A stretch of DNA of 64,000 nt from Pterobdella sp. o SKG-2022 (GCA_964035795.1 OZ038320.1:26543705-26607704), one strand, 5' to 3'; counted from the first letter of the stretch, positions 35,990 through 49,309 are shown. Program-made: numbers and translations. Notes: a model not told the origin generated them from the letters alone.

Positions 35990-38900
35990 ATGTTATTTAA
36001 TGTTATCATAAATGTTTCAAGACAAAACTTGTTTAAACCTTTCAATATTTTTAAAACGTATAAAGATTTAATTAAAAGTGCAAGTTTTAAGCCTATCCAA
36101 AATTTTCACACAAGACCCCAAAGTAAAATAAAAGTATTTCAAAAAAGATTCATAAAAACAAGACAAAGCCAGAATTTCAAGAAACGATTTCGTTCGATTA
36201 CATTGTACATTGCGGCTGCAGGGATTTTCATGATAGGGGCGACCTATGCTGGTGTACCTTTGTATCGTATTTATTGCCAGGTAACTTCATAAAAAACTTT
36301 TATAAAGCTGATGAAAGTATCAGATTGCAAATAAAATACCTTAATTAACTTATAAACTTTCTAGTTATATCATATGAATACATATTAAAATTTCAAATAA
36401 AGTCTTAGTTTGTCGATTATTGTGTTCAGAGAAGTGGAGTAGGAGGAGAAATAAAAAGAGATGAAAATTCAGCTAAAGTAGAAAAAATGAAACCCGTGAA
36501 AGACAGACAAATCAAAGTAATAAATAGCTTAACATTTTTTAACAGTTTTAAAAATGCATTATATTAATTTATTGTAATATTTTTTTATATAAGGTGCATA
36601 AGATGTCTATGAAGTATTTTCTTATCTTAATTTTAGGTGAGATTCAATGCAGACACAGGCTCCTCTATGCAGTGGAGCTTCAAGCCTCAACAAACTGAAA
36701 TTAAGGTTTTGTGTATTTATTATCAATTGAATTTCAACTTATTTCACTAAAACTCAAGTTTTTTAATCTTAAATTTACTTTACACACTTTTTATTATAAC
36801 AAAATATATCTTTCTGTCTAACCCCATTAATCTGGAAGAGCAGGATTTTAAATGAAAATAATATCTCCTTCTAATGATATTCTAGGTTCTGCCAGGAGAA
36901 ACAGCTTTGGCATTTTACAGGGCAAAAAATCCAACAAGCGAACCCATTATAGGCATCTCAACATACAATGTGGTTCCATTCGAGGCTGGACCATACTTTA
37001 ACAAAATACAGGTCTGCTATACATAATACAGATTGTTGAAGAGTTTGATAGTTTTTTGAATGTTTTTATAAATTCACTTGATTGATTGTATTTTTCTATA
37101 TTTTTAAACTGTATTATTTCATTTGTATTTTTTGTAATTAATTGAAAATATATTTATAAATGAAATACAATTCTTTAGTGCTTTTGCTTTGAAGAGCAAA
37201 GATTGGATGCCCATGAAGAGGTTTGTGAAATTTATCAAAATTGTCATCAACAAATTTTAAAAATAAACTAAAAACTAGCATACATAGTGAAATGAATAAG
37301 CATTATGTAATATCTAATAACGATGCTTTATAATTTAATTTTGATATTTTAAGTGTATTTAAAAGAGTTGTTTTCTCAGAATTGATATATTTTACCAAGT
37401 ATTACGAAACATACCAATAATTTTTAAGTCAAAATATATATTAGGCCAAAAATTCTTATGGAACAATAAAAAATATTGCTTTCAAAGATGTATTCAAAAA
37501 GTTTTCGATTTATTCCCTAACTATATTTTGAGTTGTCAATATTTTTTTGGGTACCTAATAGTATGAAATAGTATTAGTGAGAAAGTAGGTAAGCAGACCA
37601 TCAGTTGCTCCAAATTGGGGTAGAACAATAGAGGTGTTTATTAGGGTGCTACGCCTATTAATATAAAATACATGTTTTTCTAAAATTTAAAGATAAAAAA
37701 ATTAAGAACGGAAAAGTGGAGGGTCTGATCGAAAGTGAAATAATAGCTGTATGAAATTAATGATTCAAAATTAAATTTATAAATAGAGATGATATAAATG
37801 AATAATAGTATCAAATATATTAAACATAAAATATTTAAAGTTTAATATTAAATTGAATTTCGTAAAATAACTTATAAATTTTATGTTTTAAAACCATCCA
37901 AAATTGAGCTATAATCTCTTTTTTTTTCAAATTCAACTTCAATTATCTAAATAAATTGTGGGTTTCAGGCCTAAAAAATATTCAACATAAAAAACACTGA
38001 TTTCGGAGTTTATTGAATTTCACGAAACTTTTCTTATGTCAAATCCACACTGTCAAGATAATTGACTTGGAGTGTTTGTTCAAATATTTAAATTCAATTT
38101 TGAATTAAATTTAAAACAATATAATGAAATAGCGTTAGATAAATATTCGTTTTAGTAAGATAATTTAAGTTTTTAATACGTATTAAAATATTTTTACAAA
38201 ATCAAAATGTAAAAATTTGGCATATAAAATTAAACTTAAATTAAGGTGTTTGAGTTTTTTGTTAAAATTCACATGTTGACACCACAATCCTCACGAGCGC
38301 ATATGTAGCCTGTAAATCTTTTTAGGCGGACCTTGAGCCAAATGAAGGAGTTTTAAAGCTAATTACAAAATATTTAGATTTCAACAAAAGCGATATTGAG
38401 TGAAACACAATTACTCCACCATATATTATTCCACTGTTTCTTTCCTCAAGTCAAAATTTTCATTTTGCCTGTCTTAATGAACTGTTTTATTTTATATTTT
38501 ATATATTTTTTTCCACAATATGGGGACTTTTTTCAAAAACATTTATTCAAAAGTTAGATAAAGTTTTCGATAAGTAAAACCTTATGCCTTAGCCTTTTTC
38601 TTTCATATAAAATTCTAATACATTATGGTCGATAACATGTCCGCCATCGAAATAATTTGTTCCGAGATTGATTCTATTCAAGCAGCTTTCAACACGTTAA
38701 AAAGTAATGTGTTGAACTTAATAAATTCTGAGGAACCCTCGGTTCCAAAAAAAAGAGGGCGAAAGCCGAAGACTATGATCACCTCATCTCCTTCACTTTT
38801 CTCGCCTACCACATTTTCTTTGACTACTTCTTATCCTTCAACTACTTTACTTTCCTCGACCACTACATTTACTATATTTACTTCAACTACCACATCTCCT

Positions 38901-41900
38901 TCAACCACTTCAATCTTCTCAACCACTACATCTCCTTCGACTGCCTCAATCTCCTCGACCACTACATCTCTTTCAACTAACTCTTCATCCCATGCACTAA
39001 CTCCACTTTTCTCAACAACTCCATCTTTTTCATCAAGCTCAACTTCAACAACTTCATCCACAAGCATGGCACCATTTTCAACTTCTCCATTCCCTGCTTC
39101 TACAACTACTTCATCTCTTAGTTTAATTAATAATTTTCCATCATTAATTTCACTAGAATCATTCTCACCAATCAATTCAATCACATCTACTCTTACTTCT
39201 AACTCACCTCAACCTACTTACAGCACTATTGTTAAGTCAAAAAACAAGCACACCCTTTCTTCTCCACCCACTAACAAAATCTCACACTCACTCCCCCCCA
39301 ACCAACATATAAACCATTCTATCAAGAAAACTCCACCTATAATTAAATATTTGACTAAAATTACTTCCACCATAGGTGAGACTCCAAGTGAGCTCTGCAG
39401 AAGATTGGTTTCATCCATTAACCTTTCTAAACAGACCTTTAAGTCTTATCCCAAGGATGTTCGTGAGTCTACTGATGCCGTTGTCTGGGAAGCTGACTCT
39501 GCTGATTTACTCAAAGATGCCAAACTTTTTCTTTCCTCTCTTCCCAACATCCGCCTCCACGACCCAATTCTTTTAAACCCAACAATCACTGTTCTGGGTC
39601 TACCGACATGGGTTTCGGATAAAGAACTGGAGACCTCTCTCAATCTTCTCTTTCCATCTGCTCATCCCAGCGCTTTCCGTGCCTTCAGACAGAGGCCTAA
39701 CGCACGAAATCCTTCTACCCGTGATTGGCTTATCCAAGTTCCAAGCACTGTTTTTCCCACGCTGATCAAGTCCAAGAATATACATCTCCCTTTTGGTAGA
39801 TTTCCTTTCCATTCCCGTATTCACCTTACTAGATGTCTGAATTGCCAGACTTATGGCCATAATATACCTAAATGCCACAACCCTAGAGTATGTGAGCACT
39901 GTGGCAAGGACCATCCGTCTGACAACTGTTCTAGATCTTCTCCTCCCTTCTGTGTTACCTGCTTTAAATCAAATCGCCCTTGTCATGACCATGCCACCAC
40001 ATCCTCTTCTTGTCCGGTCTATAAGCAACAAGTGCGACTTAAGATGGGGCGTACGGCCTGGCAATGAAGGTCTGCCTTACTCATGCACCCTCAAAATCAA
40101 TCTCCTTCTGTGAAGTTTGGCCTTCTCAATCCCCTTTCCACTCGCAACAAATCTACTCTTATCTTGGACGCGATCTCCACTCACTTTTTCGATATCCTTG
40201 CACTGACTGAAACGTGGATCCCGGAAGATGCCGACAATGTCACAAAATACGGCATTGTTCCTCCAGGTTACCATGTTCTACATTCTCATCGTTCTAGTGG
40301 AAAGCGCGGTGGTGGTATTTTTTTGATTTCCTCCAACTCCGTTAAACTGACACTTGTAAAATTTGAAATACACTCTTCTTTTGAAGCATTAACTGCCCAA
40401 GCCTCTTTCCTAACACGTTCCTTAACCATTTCTGTTATTTACCGCCCCCCTTACTCAAGTAATTTTATTCGTGAACTCACAGCTCATCTTTATTTTCTTT
40501 CTTCGACATTCAATCATTTCATAATGGCTGGAGATTTTAATACCCCTAATTGTCATCATCTTGATAATCCCCTTAATATTCTTTTGCGAGAGCACGGTTT
40601 GACGCAGCATATTAACTTTCCAACTCACAGGCTTGGCAATACTCTCGATCTTGTTATCACACCGGCTTCAAGACTAAGATTGACTTGATTCATAGCTCGT
40701 TACCGATCACTTATCTTCCCCGTCAGCCTTCCTTAACTGACAGTGACCAATCAAATCTCTCATTTTTCTCACCTTCTAGTGTTGACGAAATCATCAAATT
40801 GATCAATTCCCTCCCAAATAAATCCTCACCTTTAGATATAATCCCTGTTTTCCTGCTGAAGCAGTTTTCCGGCATCTTCGCTTCCATTATATGCAAACTT
40901 TTTCCTCTTTCCTTTTCACAGGGTATTTTTCCAACTTCATTCAAAACGGCGCAGGTAACCCCTTTACTAAAAAATATAACCTAGACCCCATGCAACCATC
41001 CGATTATCGTCCAATTTCAAACCTCAGCACCATCTCAAAAATTTTAGAGAGGGTTGTTCTCAAGAGACTATCCTCTCATGTTTCTGTACTGCGTAACTTC
41101 AACCTTTTCCAGTCTGCGTATCTCTCTCATTACTCAACGGAAACTGCGCTTTTGTACATCACTGACAGCCTCCGCAATATCTGTGCTACCGGGTCTGCGG
41201 CCGTCTTAGTGTCTTTAGATATTTCAGCAGCTTTTGACACCATTAATCATCCAAATATGCTGCATATCCTTGAAGACTACTTTCACATTTCTGGCATTGC
41301 TTTATCCTGGTTTCAGTCCTATCTCTTCGAACGCAAGCAATTTGCTAAAATAAGCTGCTCTTCTTCTACCCCTGTTTCCTTTCGTTTTGGTGTTACTCAA
41401 GGTTCTGTTCTTGGGCCCATACTCTTTTCTCTTTATACTTCTTCTATTAGCGAGATCATGCAGAAGCACGACGTTTTATATCATCAGTTTGCTGATGATA
41501 TTACTCTCTTTACAGGCGCCTCTTACCTTGATCCTCATCCCAGCCTCACTAAGATATCTGAATGCATCACTGAGCTCAATCTTTGGTTTTCTAACAATCA
41601 CCTCATGTTGAATCCTAACAAAAGCGAAGTGATGTTTGTCGGCAGTCCCATACTCCTTTCCAAATCCAATCTTCCCACTGAAGTTATCTTTGACGACACT
41701 ACTCTTTCCATAACGTCCAAACTGAAGATACTAGATGTAACTCTTGATCCTAGACTCAACTTTACACACTTTGTCTCTCAGGTCATACAAGCATCCAACT
41801 TTCATCTCCATGCGATCAGACAGGCACGCAAGTTCCTACCCTTTGACACTGCCGTTGCTCTGATCATCTCTAGTTCTTTCAAGGATTGATTACTGTAACT

Positions 41901-42768
41901 CTCTTCTTTGTCGACTCCCGAACTGTTTTATTTCTAAGGTGCAATCTCTCCAAAATCGTGCTGCTAAAACCGTTCTTCAAGCCGACTACTATTTTTCATC
42001 TCGCACTTGTCTCGATCGCCTTCATTAGCTGCCGGTCGCACCAAGAGCCCAGTTCAAGTTGCTATGGCTCATCGCTAACACCTTATATTTTAATCAGCTG
42101 GCTTATTTATATGACCGTCTTTCCATTAGACAGACTCCTGAGTCTCTCAGGTCTTCGAACTCTGGTTTATGGCTGCATCAGCCTGTCTCTTCTAACTCTT
42201 TTTTATATCGCTCCTTCTCGAATATCGCCCCTCACTTATGGAACTCTCTTCCACTTAATCTCCGTCTTTCACCTTCTCTTAAAGTTTTTCGCTAGCGTTT
42301 AAAGACGCATCTTTATAACCAAATTTTTCTCTCATAGCCCTTCTGATTAGAGCAGCGCCTCTTCAGCAAACCTAGCTTGCAAACTGTGCGCTCTACAAAT
42401 AATAAATAATAATAATAATTATATAATTTTTATTTTATTTAACTCATATTTTTTAATTTTCATTTATTAAGTTAATTTCAATAAATTTATTTCATGATAG
42501 CAAAATGTCTAACGATTATGTCGCACTAGTATCTCGTATTAGATTCAATCTTATCTCATGGTTTATCAATTTCAAACTATTCAATAACAAACCAGTTAAT
42601 ACTTTGTATTGCTTGCAGGTTGACATGCCGGTATTTTTCTACATTGATCCTTCATATTGTGAAGATCCTCAGTTGGAATTCATTGATGAAATAACATTAT
42701 CCTACACCTTCTTCCAAGCTTCTCCTAGCCTCAACCTCATCCCACCATCATATGCAGTTCCTCACTAA
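35990..42768 (+). CDS. COX11: COX11, cytochrome c oxidase copper chaperone
   Basis: Mitochondrial inner-membrane protein that delivers copper to the CuB site of COX1. Six exons: 35990-36280, 36430-36516, 36637-36705, 36886-37011, 37179-37220, 42619-42768 (TAA), all phase 0, total 254 residues. The N-terminus is basic and rich in Arg/Lys/Phe, fitting a mitochondrial presequence. A transmembrane helix (ITLYIAAAGIFMIGATYAGV) is followed by PLYRIYCQ. The soluble domain has MQWSFKPQQTEIK, LPGETALAFYRAKNP, IGISTYNVVPFEAGPYFNKI and the copper-binding CFCFEEQ in the tiny exon 5, then VDMPVFFYIDP and ITLSYTFFQ near the end. Length fits the family (about 230-280). Intron 5 is about 5.4 kb because it carries a LINE on the same strand; the other introns are 120-180 bp. 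Confidence 0.96.
38600..42418 (+). mobile_element. CR1/L2-like LINE in COX11 intron 5
   Basis: Non-LTR retrotransposon in the same orientation as COX11. ORF1 is intact (38625-40067, 480 residues): a short N-terminus, a basic KKRGRKPKT segment, a long Ser/Thr tract, and three Cys/His knuckles near the end (CLNCQTYGHNIPKC, CEHCGKDHPSDNC, and CVTC through SSSC). ORF2 begins at 40083 with an APE-type endonuclease part (LALTETWIP, AGDFNTPN), but breaks at 40686-40688. RT follows in shifted frames (40685-41889) with QPSDYRPISNLSTISKILER, VSLDISAAFDTIN, VTQGSVLGPILFSLY and the catalytic FADD at 41488-41499. The C-terminal part (AQFKLLWLIANT, APHLWNSLPLNLR) is frameshifted again. The 3' end is tgcgctctacaaataataa plus AAT repeats. 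The copy is inactive but fairly young. The 5' boundary is approximate. Confidence 0.9.
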
Positions 42769-44816
42769 TATATTTGTATAAATTATTTTGATTCAGCTGT
42801 ATTAATTATGGCTTACTCTAAATTATGTAAATAATTGTGAAAACAATAAGCTAAAAATGTTTTCATTTTGCGTACGTATTAGATTATACTACCGTGCATA
42901 AAACATATAACACATATCAGACAAGATTGCAGAAGTTTCAATACAATAATTCCAGCTTCCAATTCTTTGATGGCTGCTTTTAAACCCTCTATACAATAAG
43001 ATATAGTTGAGAATCGATCTTTGTTTAATTTATTAAAAATCTCTATAAAATATCCGCTATAAAAAAAATTATTTTTTAAATCTTTCTATCAACCAAAGTT
43101 GTCTGAGCAAACTATTGAAGTCCTAATCATCTTTTCAAAATACTTGTTTTTCAAGCAATTGGCGTTAAAGCTGTCATCTGTGACGTGAAAAAAATTTGAA
43201 ATTTGTCTTTTATTTGTCTTGAGTATTCATGCAATGATTTTTTGTTCGTTGAAACAATAGAAGCCAACTTTTCAGTTATAAACTTCAATTCTTGAGCTAT
43301 TTCTTTTTCGAAGATTTTTTATTAGCAATAAAAATATGTTTAAAGAAATAATTAAAATTACCACTCTTAGGATTTTCGTAAGATGATAAATTTCTGAAAG
43401 GGATTCGATAAGATGATAAATGACTAGAGAAGTTTGAGTTAGATTTGAATTTTTCATTTGCTTTCAATTTTTAACTACTGGAGGTTATATTTATATAAAC
43501 GGGACAAATCCTTTTTGTATTATTTGCCTTTAAAAGTACTTATTTGGGAGTAGAATTGGTTCAAAAGTTTGAATGTAAATCTGAATAAGAATGAAGTTCA
43601 CTTTTATGTGCTGTATCATCTTTTTTGAATTGAACTTCTCTTTATCATCCAAAAATTTTTTATCCATTTGAGCGAGAGTGGTAATGAATTTGAGGTGTGG
43701 CTTGAAAGCCTATGGTGTTCTCTTGATGCGTTTCGTCTTTGAGTTTGTGGTATTAGAAGTCATTCTATTAACTATAATGTCTAAATGAATCTAACAAAAA
43801 AAAACATTGAAGCTAGTGTACAATTATAAATGAGAGCTTTTTGTTATTATCTTTCCGTGACCATTCAATGGAAACGATAAACTTTTTATTAAATATGAAT
43901 AACTAAATTAGACTATTAAGAAAACGATTTAAATTAAAAACTGTTATTAACTAAATGAAATCTTCGTATTATTTAGTTAATAAGCGTTTGATTTGAATCT
44001 TTCGATAAAATAACTGCAGAAAAAAATCAGCAAAACAAATTTTTTGAGTTAATTTCTTTTGCTTTCAAAAAATATCTCTGTACTTCAAAACCCATTTAAG
44101 TTAAAAATTTATAATTTTTTCCACTCAACAATGACGGCAGTGAGTGGTAAATATTCAATTTTTTAAAACAACTAAACTGCTGAACTTTTAAATTTTTTCA
44201 CTAAAACATTAGAAGCTTTCAAAAACATTGAAAAATTTTAGATTATATAAAGAGATAAATCTATGAAGAAAATAACTGAATAAAAATTACTGAAAATGCC
44301 GAAAAACGATCTAAAGAATAGATAATGAAGAGCTAAAAATGAATCTAATAAAGGTAGAAATAAAAATGAAACAATGTATCAAAAAAACAGAAGTTTGGCT
44401 TGCGACGTGTTTGTTACTTCGTGAAAAATGGCAGTAGAACTTGAAATAAATTGATAAACACAATATGAAATAAACACTCTACAATCAAACTTGAGTGATA
44501 ATATGATGATTTTGTGTCAGTTAAGTCAGGTGTAGGAAGGGGATTACCCTCGTTTGTCCAGATGAAGACTCTTACTTGCATGAATAAGACTGAAGTGCGT
44601 GTATTGAAATGAACACGATGAACACAAAAAAATGCGGAAGAAGAGAAGATAAGTGTTTTCAATAAAAAAATAGCAAATCATGTTTAGAAAAAGAAGGAAA
44701 AAAATTAAAAAGAAATAAAGATACAGTTTAAAAAATAATTAAAAAATCGCATGAATTTTTTAGTTATGAAACAAATTAAAAAGATAATAATTTTTTCAAA
44801 AGTCTAACCGTAAAAT
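42769..44816. other. Intergenic region with an interspersed repeat copy
   Basis: AT-rich, no supported gene. Positions about 43890-44000 resemble 13825-13930 (shared order of attaactaaa, ctattaa, gatttaaat, attaact). The rest shows nothing recognisable. Confidence 0.45.
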
Positions 44817-44887
44817 GAATATAATTTCAGAAGACTAGTAAGTTTATTAAGATACGAAGCTTTTCGTTAACGTAACATTTTCAAGTA
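44817..44887 (+). repeat. Left inverted repeat of the Penelope-like element
   Basis: Contains tttattaagatacgaagctt followed by ttcgttaacgtaacatttt. Its reverse complement is found at 46654-46724 with only a few differences, including outward flanks (tgaatataatttcagaa) and a 3-base indel. Confidence 0.85.
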
Positions 44888-46653
44888 TGAGAATTTAAGA
44901 GTACAGTTTCATCAGACCTTCATCAAACCAACCGGCGAGATTTTTTACGACGGTAAAAACTCATAAATACGAAAATTTATCAGTTATTAATGGAAATAAT
45001 TTAAAAATACGTCCAATAATTGATCAAACGGGTACTTGCTACTACAATCTTGGAAAATTCCTTGCTGATTACCTAAAAGCCCTGGCTGAAAATCAATTTA
45101 CTATTTCCAACACGCAATCCTTTCCTTCCCTCTTGAACAGTTTACCTCCACTCCAACATGACGAGGAAGATGTCTCTTATGACATTGAGTCTTTCTTCAC
45201 TAATGTTCCGATCAGAGAGACCATTGACTACATCACCAAAGAAATTTATGAATTAGGGAAACTTCCGCCTCTGTGCAGCAGACAGATATTCTCAAAACTC
45301 TTGTTGAAAGCCACCACAGAGAATGTTTTTTCAGCAAATGGAAAGCTATATAAACAGATAAATGGCGTTTCCATGGGAGGTCATTTATCGGTGGTGTTTT
45401 CTGGTTGCTTCCTAAACCATATGGAAGAAAAGATAGTTGTCCCTGAAAACCCACTATTCTACATGAGATATGTGGACGACACATATGTTAGAAGAAAGAA
45501 AAACAAGAACGATATTCTTTTCAATGCTTTAAACTCTTTCCATAAAAATATAAAATTGACCGTTGAAGTAAATCCAACTAAATTCTTTGATACCCAAATA
45601 TCTAGATACCCGGACGGCTCTCTATCTTTTAAGGTGGTATAAAAAGAGAGAAAATTACCAATCCATTGGACGTCGGCGATCCCTAAACAATACAAAAAAA
45701 ATCTTATAAAAGGAGATTTACATAGAGCTAACAGGATCGGGTCTGACTTTGAATTGGAAAGGAGTGAGATACGTCAGAAATATAAACGTGTCGGTTTTAC
45801 TGACAGGTTTATCATGTCTGCTTTTGAACAATTCGACACCCCTAAGGATGAGGGTTTAATCTTAAGCTGGCTCTTTGAAAATCAGAGGAAATTACACTTC
45901 AAAGTTCCTTACTGCCAAAAAAATGAGTTGTAGATACACAAGTGCATTGGTAAATTAAACTCATTTACCAAAAACGTCATCACGTTTTCATACTCGTGGA
46001 TCACGTCCAAAATAAAAACCCTCTTCCCTCTTAAAGACAAAATTTTGCATGTACACAATGGGGAATGTAGTTGTGGGGAAACGTACTTGGGAGAAACTAA
46101 AAGAAACGTGGAAGTGAGATGGGTGGAACATGAAGCGGTGAAAGGAACTTCTGAACCAGCAAAACACATATCGAAAAACCCTACACATAAATTCTCGTGG
46201 AGAACTTTGATGCGAGCCCCTGAAGATTGGAGAAAAAGGCGGATATTAGAAACTTTCTTAATTAAAATTCAAAACCCTACTTTAAATGACCATAAGGACG
46301 TAAGAAATTTATTATTATTTAGAAATGGTGTTACATAATATGCCTTATTTTATTTTTTTATTTTATTTTGTTGCCTCTAATTTACATGATAGTCCTTCTC
46401 ATTCCATAGCTTTTATGATATATCTTTGCAACATGCATGAACTGCAAGATTAGGAATTTATTATGATTTAAAAATGGTCTTATAGAATAGGCCTTATTTT
46501 ATTAGAGTTGCTTACACATTTTTATTTTTATTATCTCTGAATTACATTATAGTCCACGTCACTGTTATTTTAGTAATATTTTTTGCAATAATTATGGGGT
46601 TTAAAATTAACTTTTATCTGTTGCCATAGTAATATCAATAAAACAGTTTCTCC

Positions 46654-46724
46654 TACTTGAAAATGTTACGTTGTTAACGAAAAGCTTCGTATCTTAATAA
46701 ACTTAACAGTGTTCTGAAATTATA
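46654..46724 (-). repeat. Right inverted repeat of the Penelope-like element
   Basis: Reverse complement of the left repeat, reading on the minus strand tttattaagatacgaagctt, then ttcgttaacaacgtaacatt. Confidence 0.85.
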
Positions 46725-47470
46725 TTCAAATTAAAAAAAAAGAATGAAAAGGTAATTTGAATAGACAATGAAACAGAAACCGCTTGATGTGATTTCAAAT
46801 AATAACTTTATGCAAACCATAGTAGTGGCTGAATCTAAATTTCAAACACTTTGATGTTTGCAAATGGAAAAAGTTCTAAACTGAAATAAAATGTCGAAAA
46901 AGAACGTTTGATTGCCATTATTAATCATCCACAGTGGCATAATAATTGGACGTGAGATGGAGGAAGACAGATTTGATTGTGAAATTTAAGAATATACCAT
47001 AATGTAACTTTTTAGAAAAATCTTAATATACCATGATATATTAAAAACAGTTTTAAGACAAAAGTAGTTTTTTCCGACTAAATCACGATTTTTTTAACTA
47101 AAAAATCTTTTCTAACTTCAAGCTTTTCTTTATTTTTTTTTGTGAAAACCCCATAATCTGGTGTAAGCAGTCTTCACAAAACGACGTTGAGTCATATATG
47201 ATGGAAAAGGATAACATACATCTTTTGTTAACTGAATAAGAAAGAAATATTCAATATTTTGTTCATTAACTGTTAAATTGGTTTATAAAAGTCATGGGAT
47301 ATTCAAAGCCTGTTGAATGCCTCAATTTGGCTCAATTTCATAATTAATTGAAGGCATGCATTCATTTTTTTCTATTTATTGGCAAATAAAACTTGAAACT
47401 CTGAATAACAATTTTTACATATAGCTATTAACTTTTTGAATACATTATATAAAAAAAATAATATGTAAAA

Positions 47471-47641
47471 ATTAAACTTCAAAACCATCAATTGAGGATT
47501 CATACATTTATCTAAAAGAAAAGCTATAATTTTCGATAAGTGTAGCCATATCATAAAACGTTAGCCAGTATATTTATCGAAAATTATAGCTTTTTTTAAA
47601 ATAAATGTATGAATCCTCAATTGATGTTTTCAAAGTTTAAT
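47471..47641. repeat. Fold-back (hairpin) element, about 69-bp arms
   Basis: Left arm 47471-47539 and right arm 47574-47641 are near-perfect reverse complements (core: catcaattgaggattcatac and gctataattttcgataa), separated by a 34-bp loop. No coding capacity. It could form a long hairpin in DNA or RNA. Confidence 0.9.
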
Positions 47642-48522
47642 TGCTATACAAAACATACATAAGGTGTCTCTGAAAAGTAAAACTTATAAATATATGGCTC
47701 TAATGTTTCAAAACTAAATTTCAAAAAATTTCCACAACGTTAAAAAAAGAATTTACATAAAACCAAGAATTTAAATTAATTTAAATAAAAAAACTAAACT
47801 TTTGATTCTTCATTTATGGGTGAATTTTTGTCGTCAATTACTCTAAACAAAAATGGTAGAAAAAACTGAACAAACTTTTTTTAAGTTTAAAAACAAATGC
47901 TTTACAAGTAAATTATCTCACTGAAAACTTTCCTGCATTTTTTGCATGTCGTTTTGAGTATATAACTTCATAGCAACTCTTAAAGTTGACTTGTCTTCTT
48001 TATTGTATATTTTTAAGTCCATTCATGTCGCTTATGTAGTTCATTGGCTTATAGAATAATTTAGTATTATTCAAATAGTTATTTTTAATAGTAACAGTAA
48101 TATTGTAGAAAAAAAATCTGAGATTATAGTCAATCAATAAAGTATCCAACAAAAATGCGTCAAGAAATAAAAAAGGTTTGAAGTAATATTAAGTTCTGAG
48201 ATGAGCTTCAAAATTTCAAATATGAAGAAAAGGAAAACTATTTTTAGCTGTTTCATCAAGTAGAAACTTCAAGACAGAAAAGCATTTTTAAGAAATGAAA
48301 TTTTTAAAAATCAACAAAGATGAAGAAAAAATAAAATTTCCAACAAAATTTTAAAATTTTTTTGAAGAATTTCAAAAATAGGCCTCCGTTAGAGTTTTTA
48401 TACTTAGGGAAATTTTTAGGTCGAGCCATTCTTTATAAAAATCTTGCGAAATGTTTTTAAGCTTTCTTTTTTATAACTTACTCATCAATTATTTGTATCT
48501 ATTTATTAATATATACCAGCAT

Positions 48523-48602
48523 CGATTGATTGATTGATTGCTTGATTGATTGATTGATTGATTGATTGTTTTATTGCTTGCTTGCTTGATTGATTGATTG
48601 AT
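48523..48602 (+). repeat. (GATT)n microsatellite
   Basis: Repeated gattgatt units with a few gcttg variants, followed by an ATTT-rich tail to about 48640. Same unit type as the repeat at 8783-8916. Confidence 0.9.
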
Positions 48603-49309
48603 TTGTTCATTTATTTATTTATTCATTCATTTATTTATCAATAGATACCAACATTAAAAATTTAAATTTCAAAAAGCCATGCTGTGTAATTAAAACACAG
48701 AAGCTTTAAAAAAAAATCTGGTCGAGAAATTCACAAAAGACTCTAAACTTCACAAAACCACTTTTACTCTTAAATTATCGAAACTAATTAATGAGAAAAA
48801 CCGGAGAAAGCGAGTGAAAGTTACTGAGATAAAAACTGAAAAATTACGTGATTAATCAACGACATGTATTTAGGGCTGGTAGGTACCCTATTGATGCAAT
48901 ATAAAGAGTTCCAGACCAAAGCATCACTGGTGTTTATTCCTTTCGATTGTGCGTTTCATTTATTAAATAGTTACTTTCCCATTCATTTCTTCTTGTATTT
49001 ATATATTTTTTAAATTTTCATTTTTTGTAATATTTGGTGGGGTTTTGTCATAGAATTTTAAACATCAGACAATCAAATTTTAAATAGATCATTTTAATGT
49101 ATTTAGCTATTCAAACTAATGCTAGTAGTTTTATTTCTAATATGTTTATTTACCAAATATTTTTATATCATCTAGTTGCCTTTTATGGCACTATGGTTGG
49201 ATTTTATAGTTATGTGTTTATTTTATTCTCCGCTCAACCAGAATCCCTTATGACACCAAATGGCAGCCTATTAAAACGAACTGATAATTGAATCATTCAT
49301 TTTTGAATT

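Larger units (their letters stand above)
44817..46724 (+). mobile_element. Penelope-like retroelement (RT plus GIY-YIG), 5'-truncated, flanked by inverted repeats
   Basis: One reading frame from 44932 to 46338, interrupted by two in-frame stops only (45640-45642 and 45931-45933). It starts in the RT at the PAR...VKTHK motif and continues with RPIIDQTGTCYYNLGKFLAD, DVSYDIESFFTNVPI, ENVFSANGKLYKQINGVSMG and the catalytic box MRYVDDTYV. The C-terminal part is a GIY-YIG endonuclease (CSCGETYLGETKRNVEVRW) followed by a conserved tail. This RT/GIY-YIG pairing defines Penelope-like elements; the RT resembles the Neptune/Poseidon type by memory of the motifs. The RT N-terminus is missing. Both ends carry a closely related sequence of about 70 bp in opposite orientation (44817-44887 and 46654-46724). 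Confidence 0.9.

Noticed and set aside
38831..39184. Minus-strand Val/Glu-rich frame
   Set aside because: It is the antisense of the Ser/Thr-rich part of the LINE ORF1.
44900..44960. Hammerhead ribozyme on the minus strand
   Set aside because: A ctgatga box and a later GAAA exist, but the intervening sequence does not form a good stem II, so I do not annotate it as an ncRNA.
49097..49291. Small hydrophobic open frame
   Set aside because: No conserved features, no splice context, and length expected by chance in AT-rich DNA.
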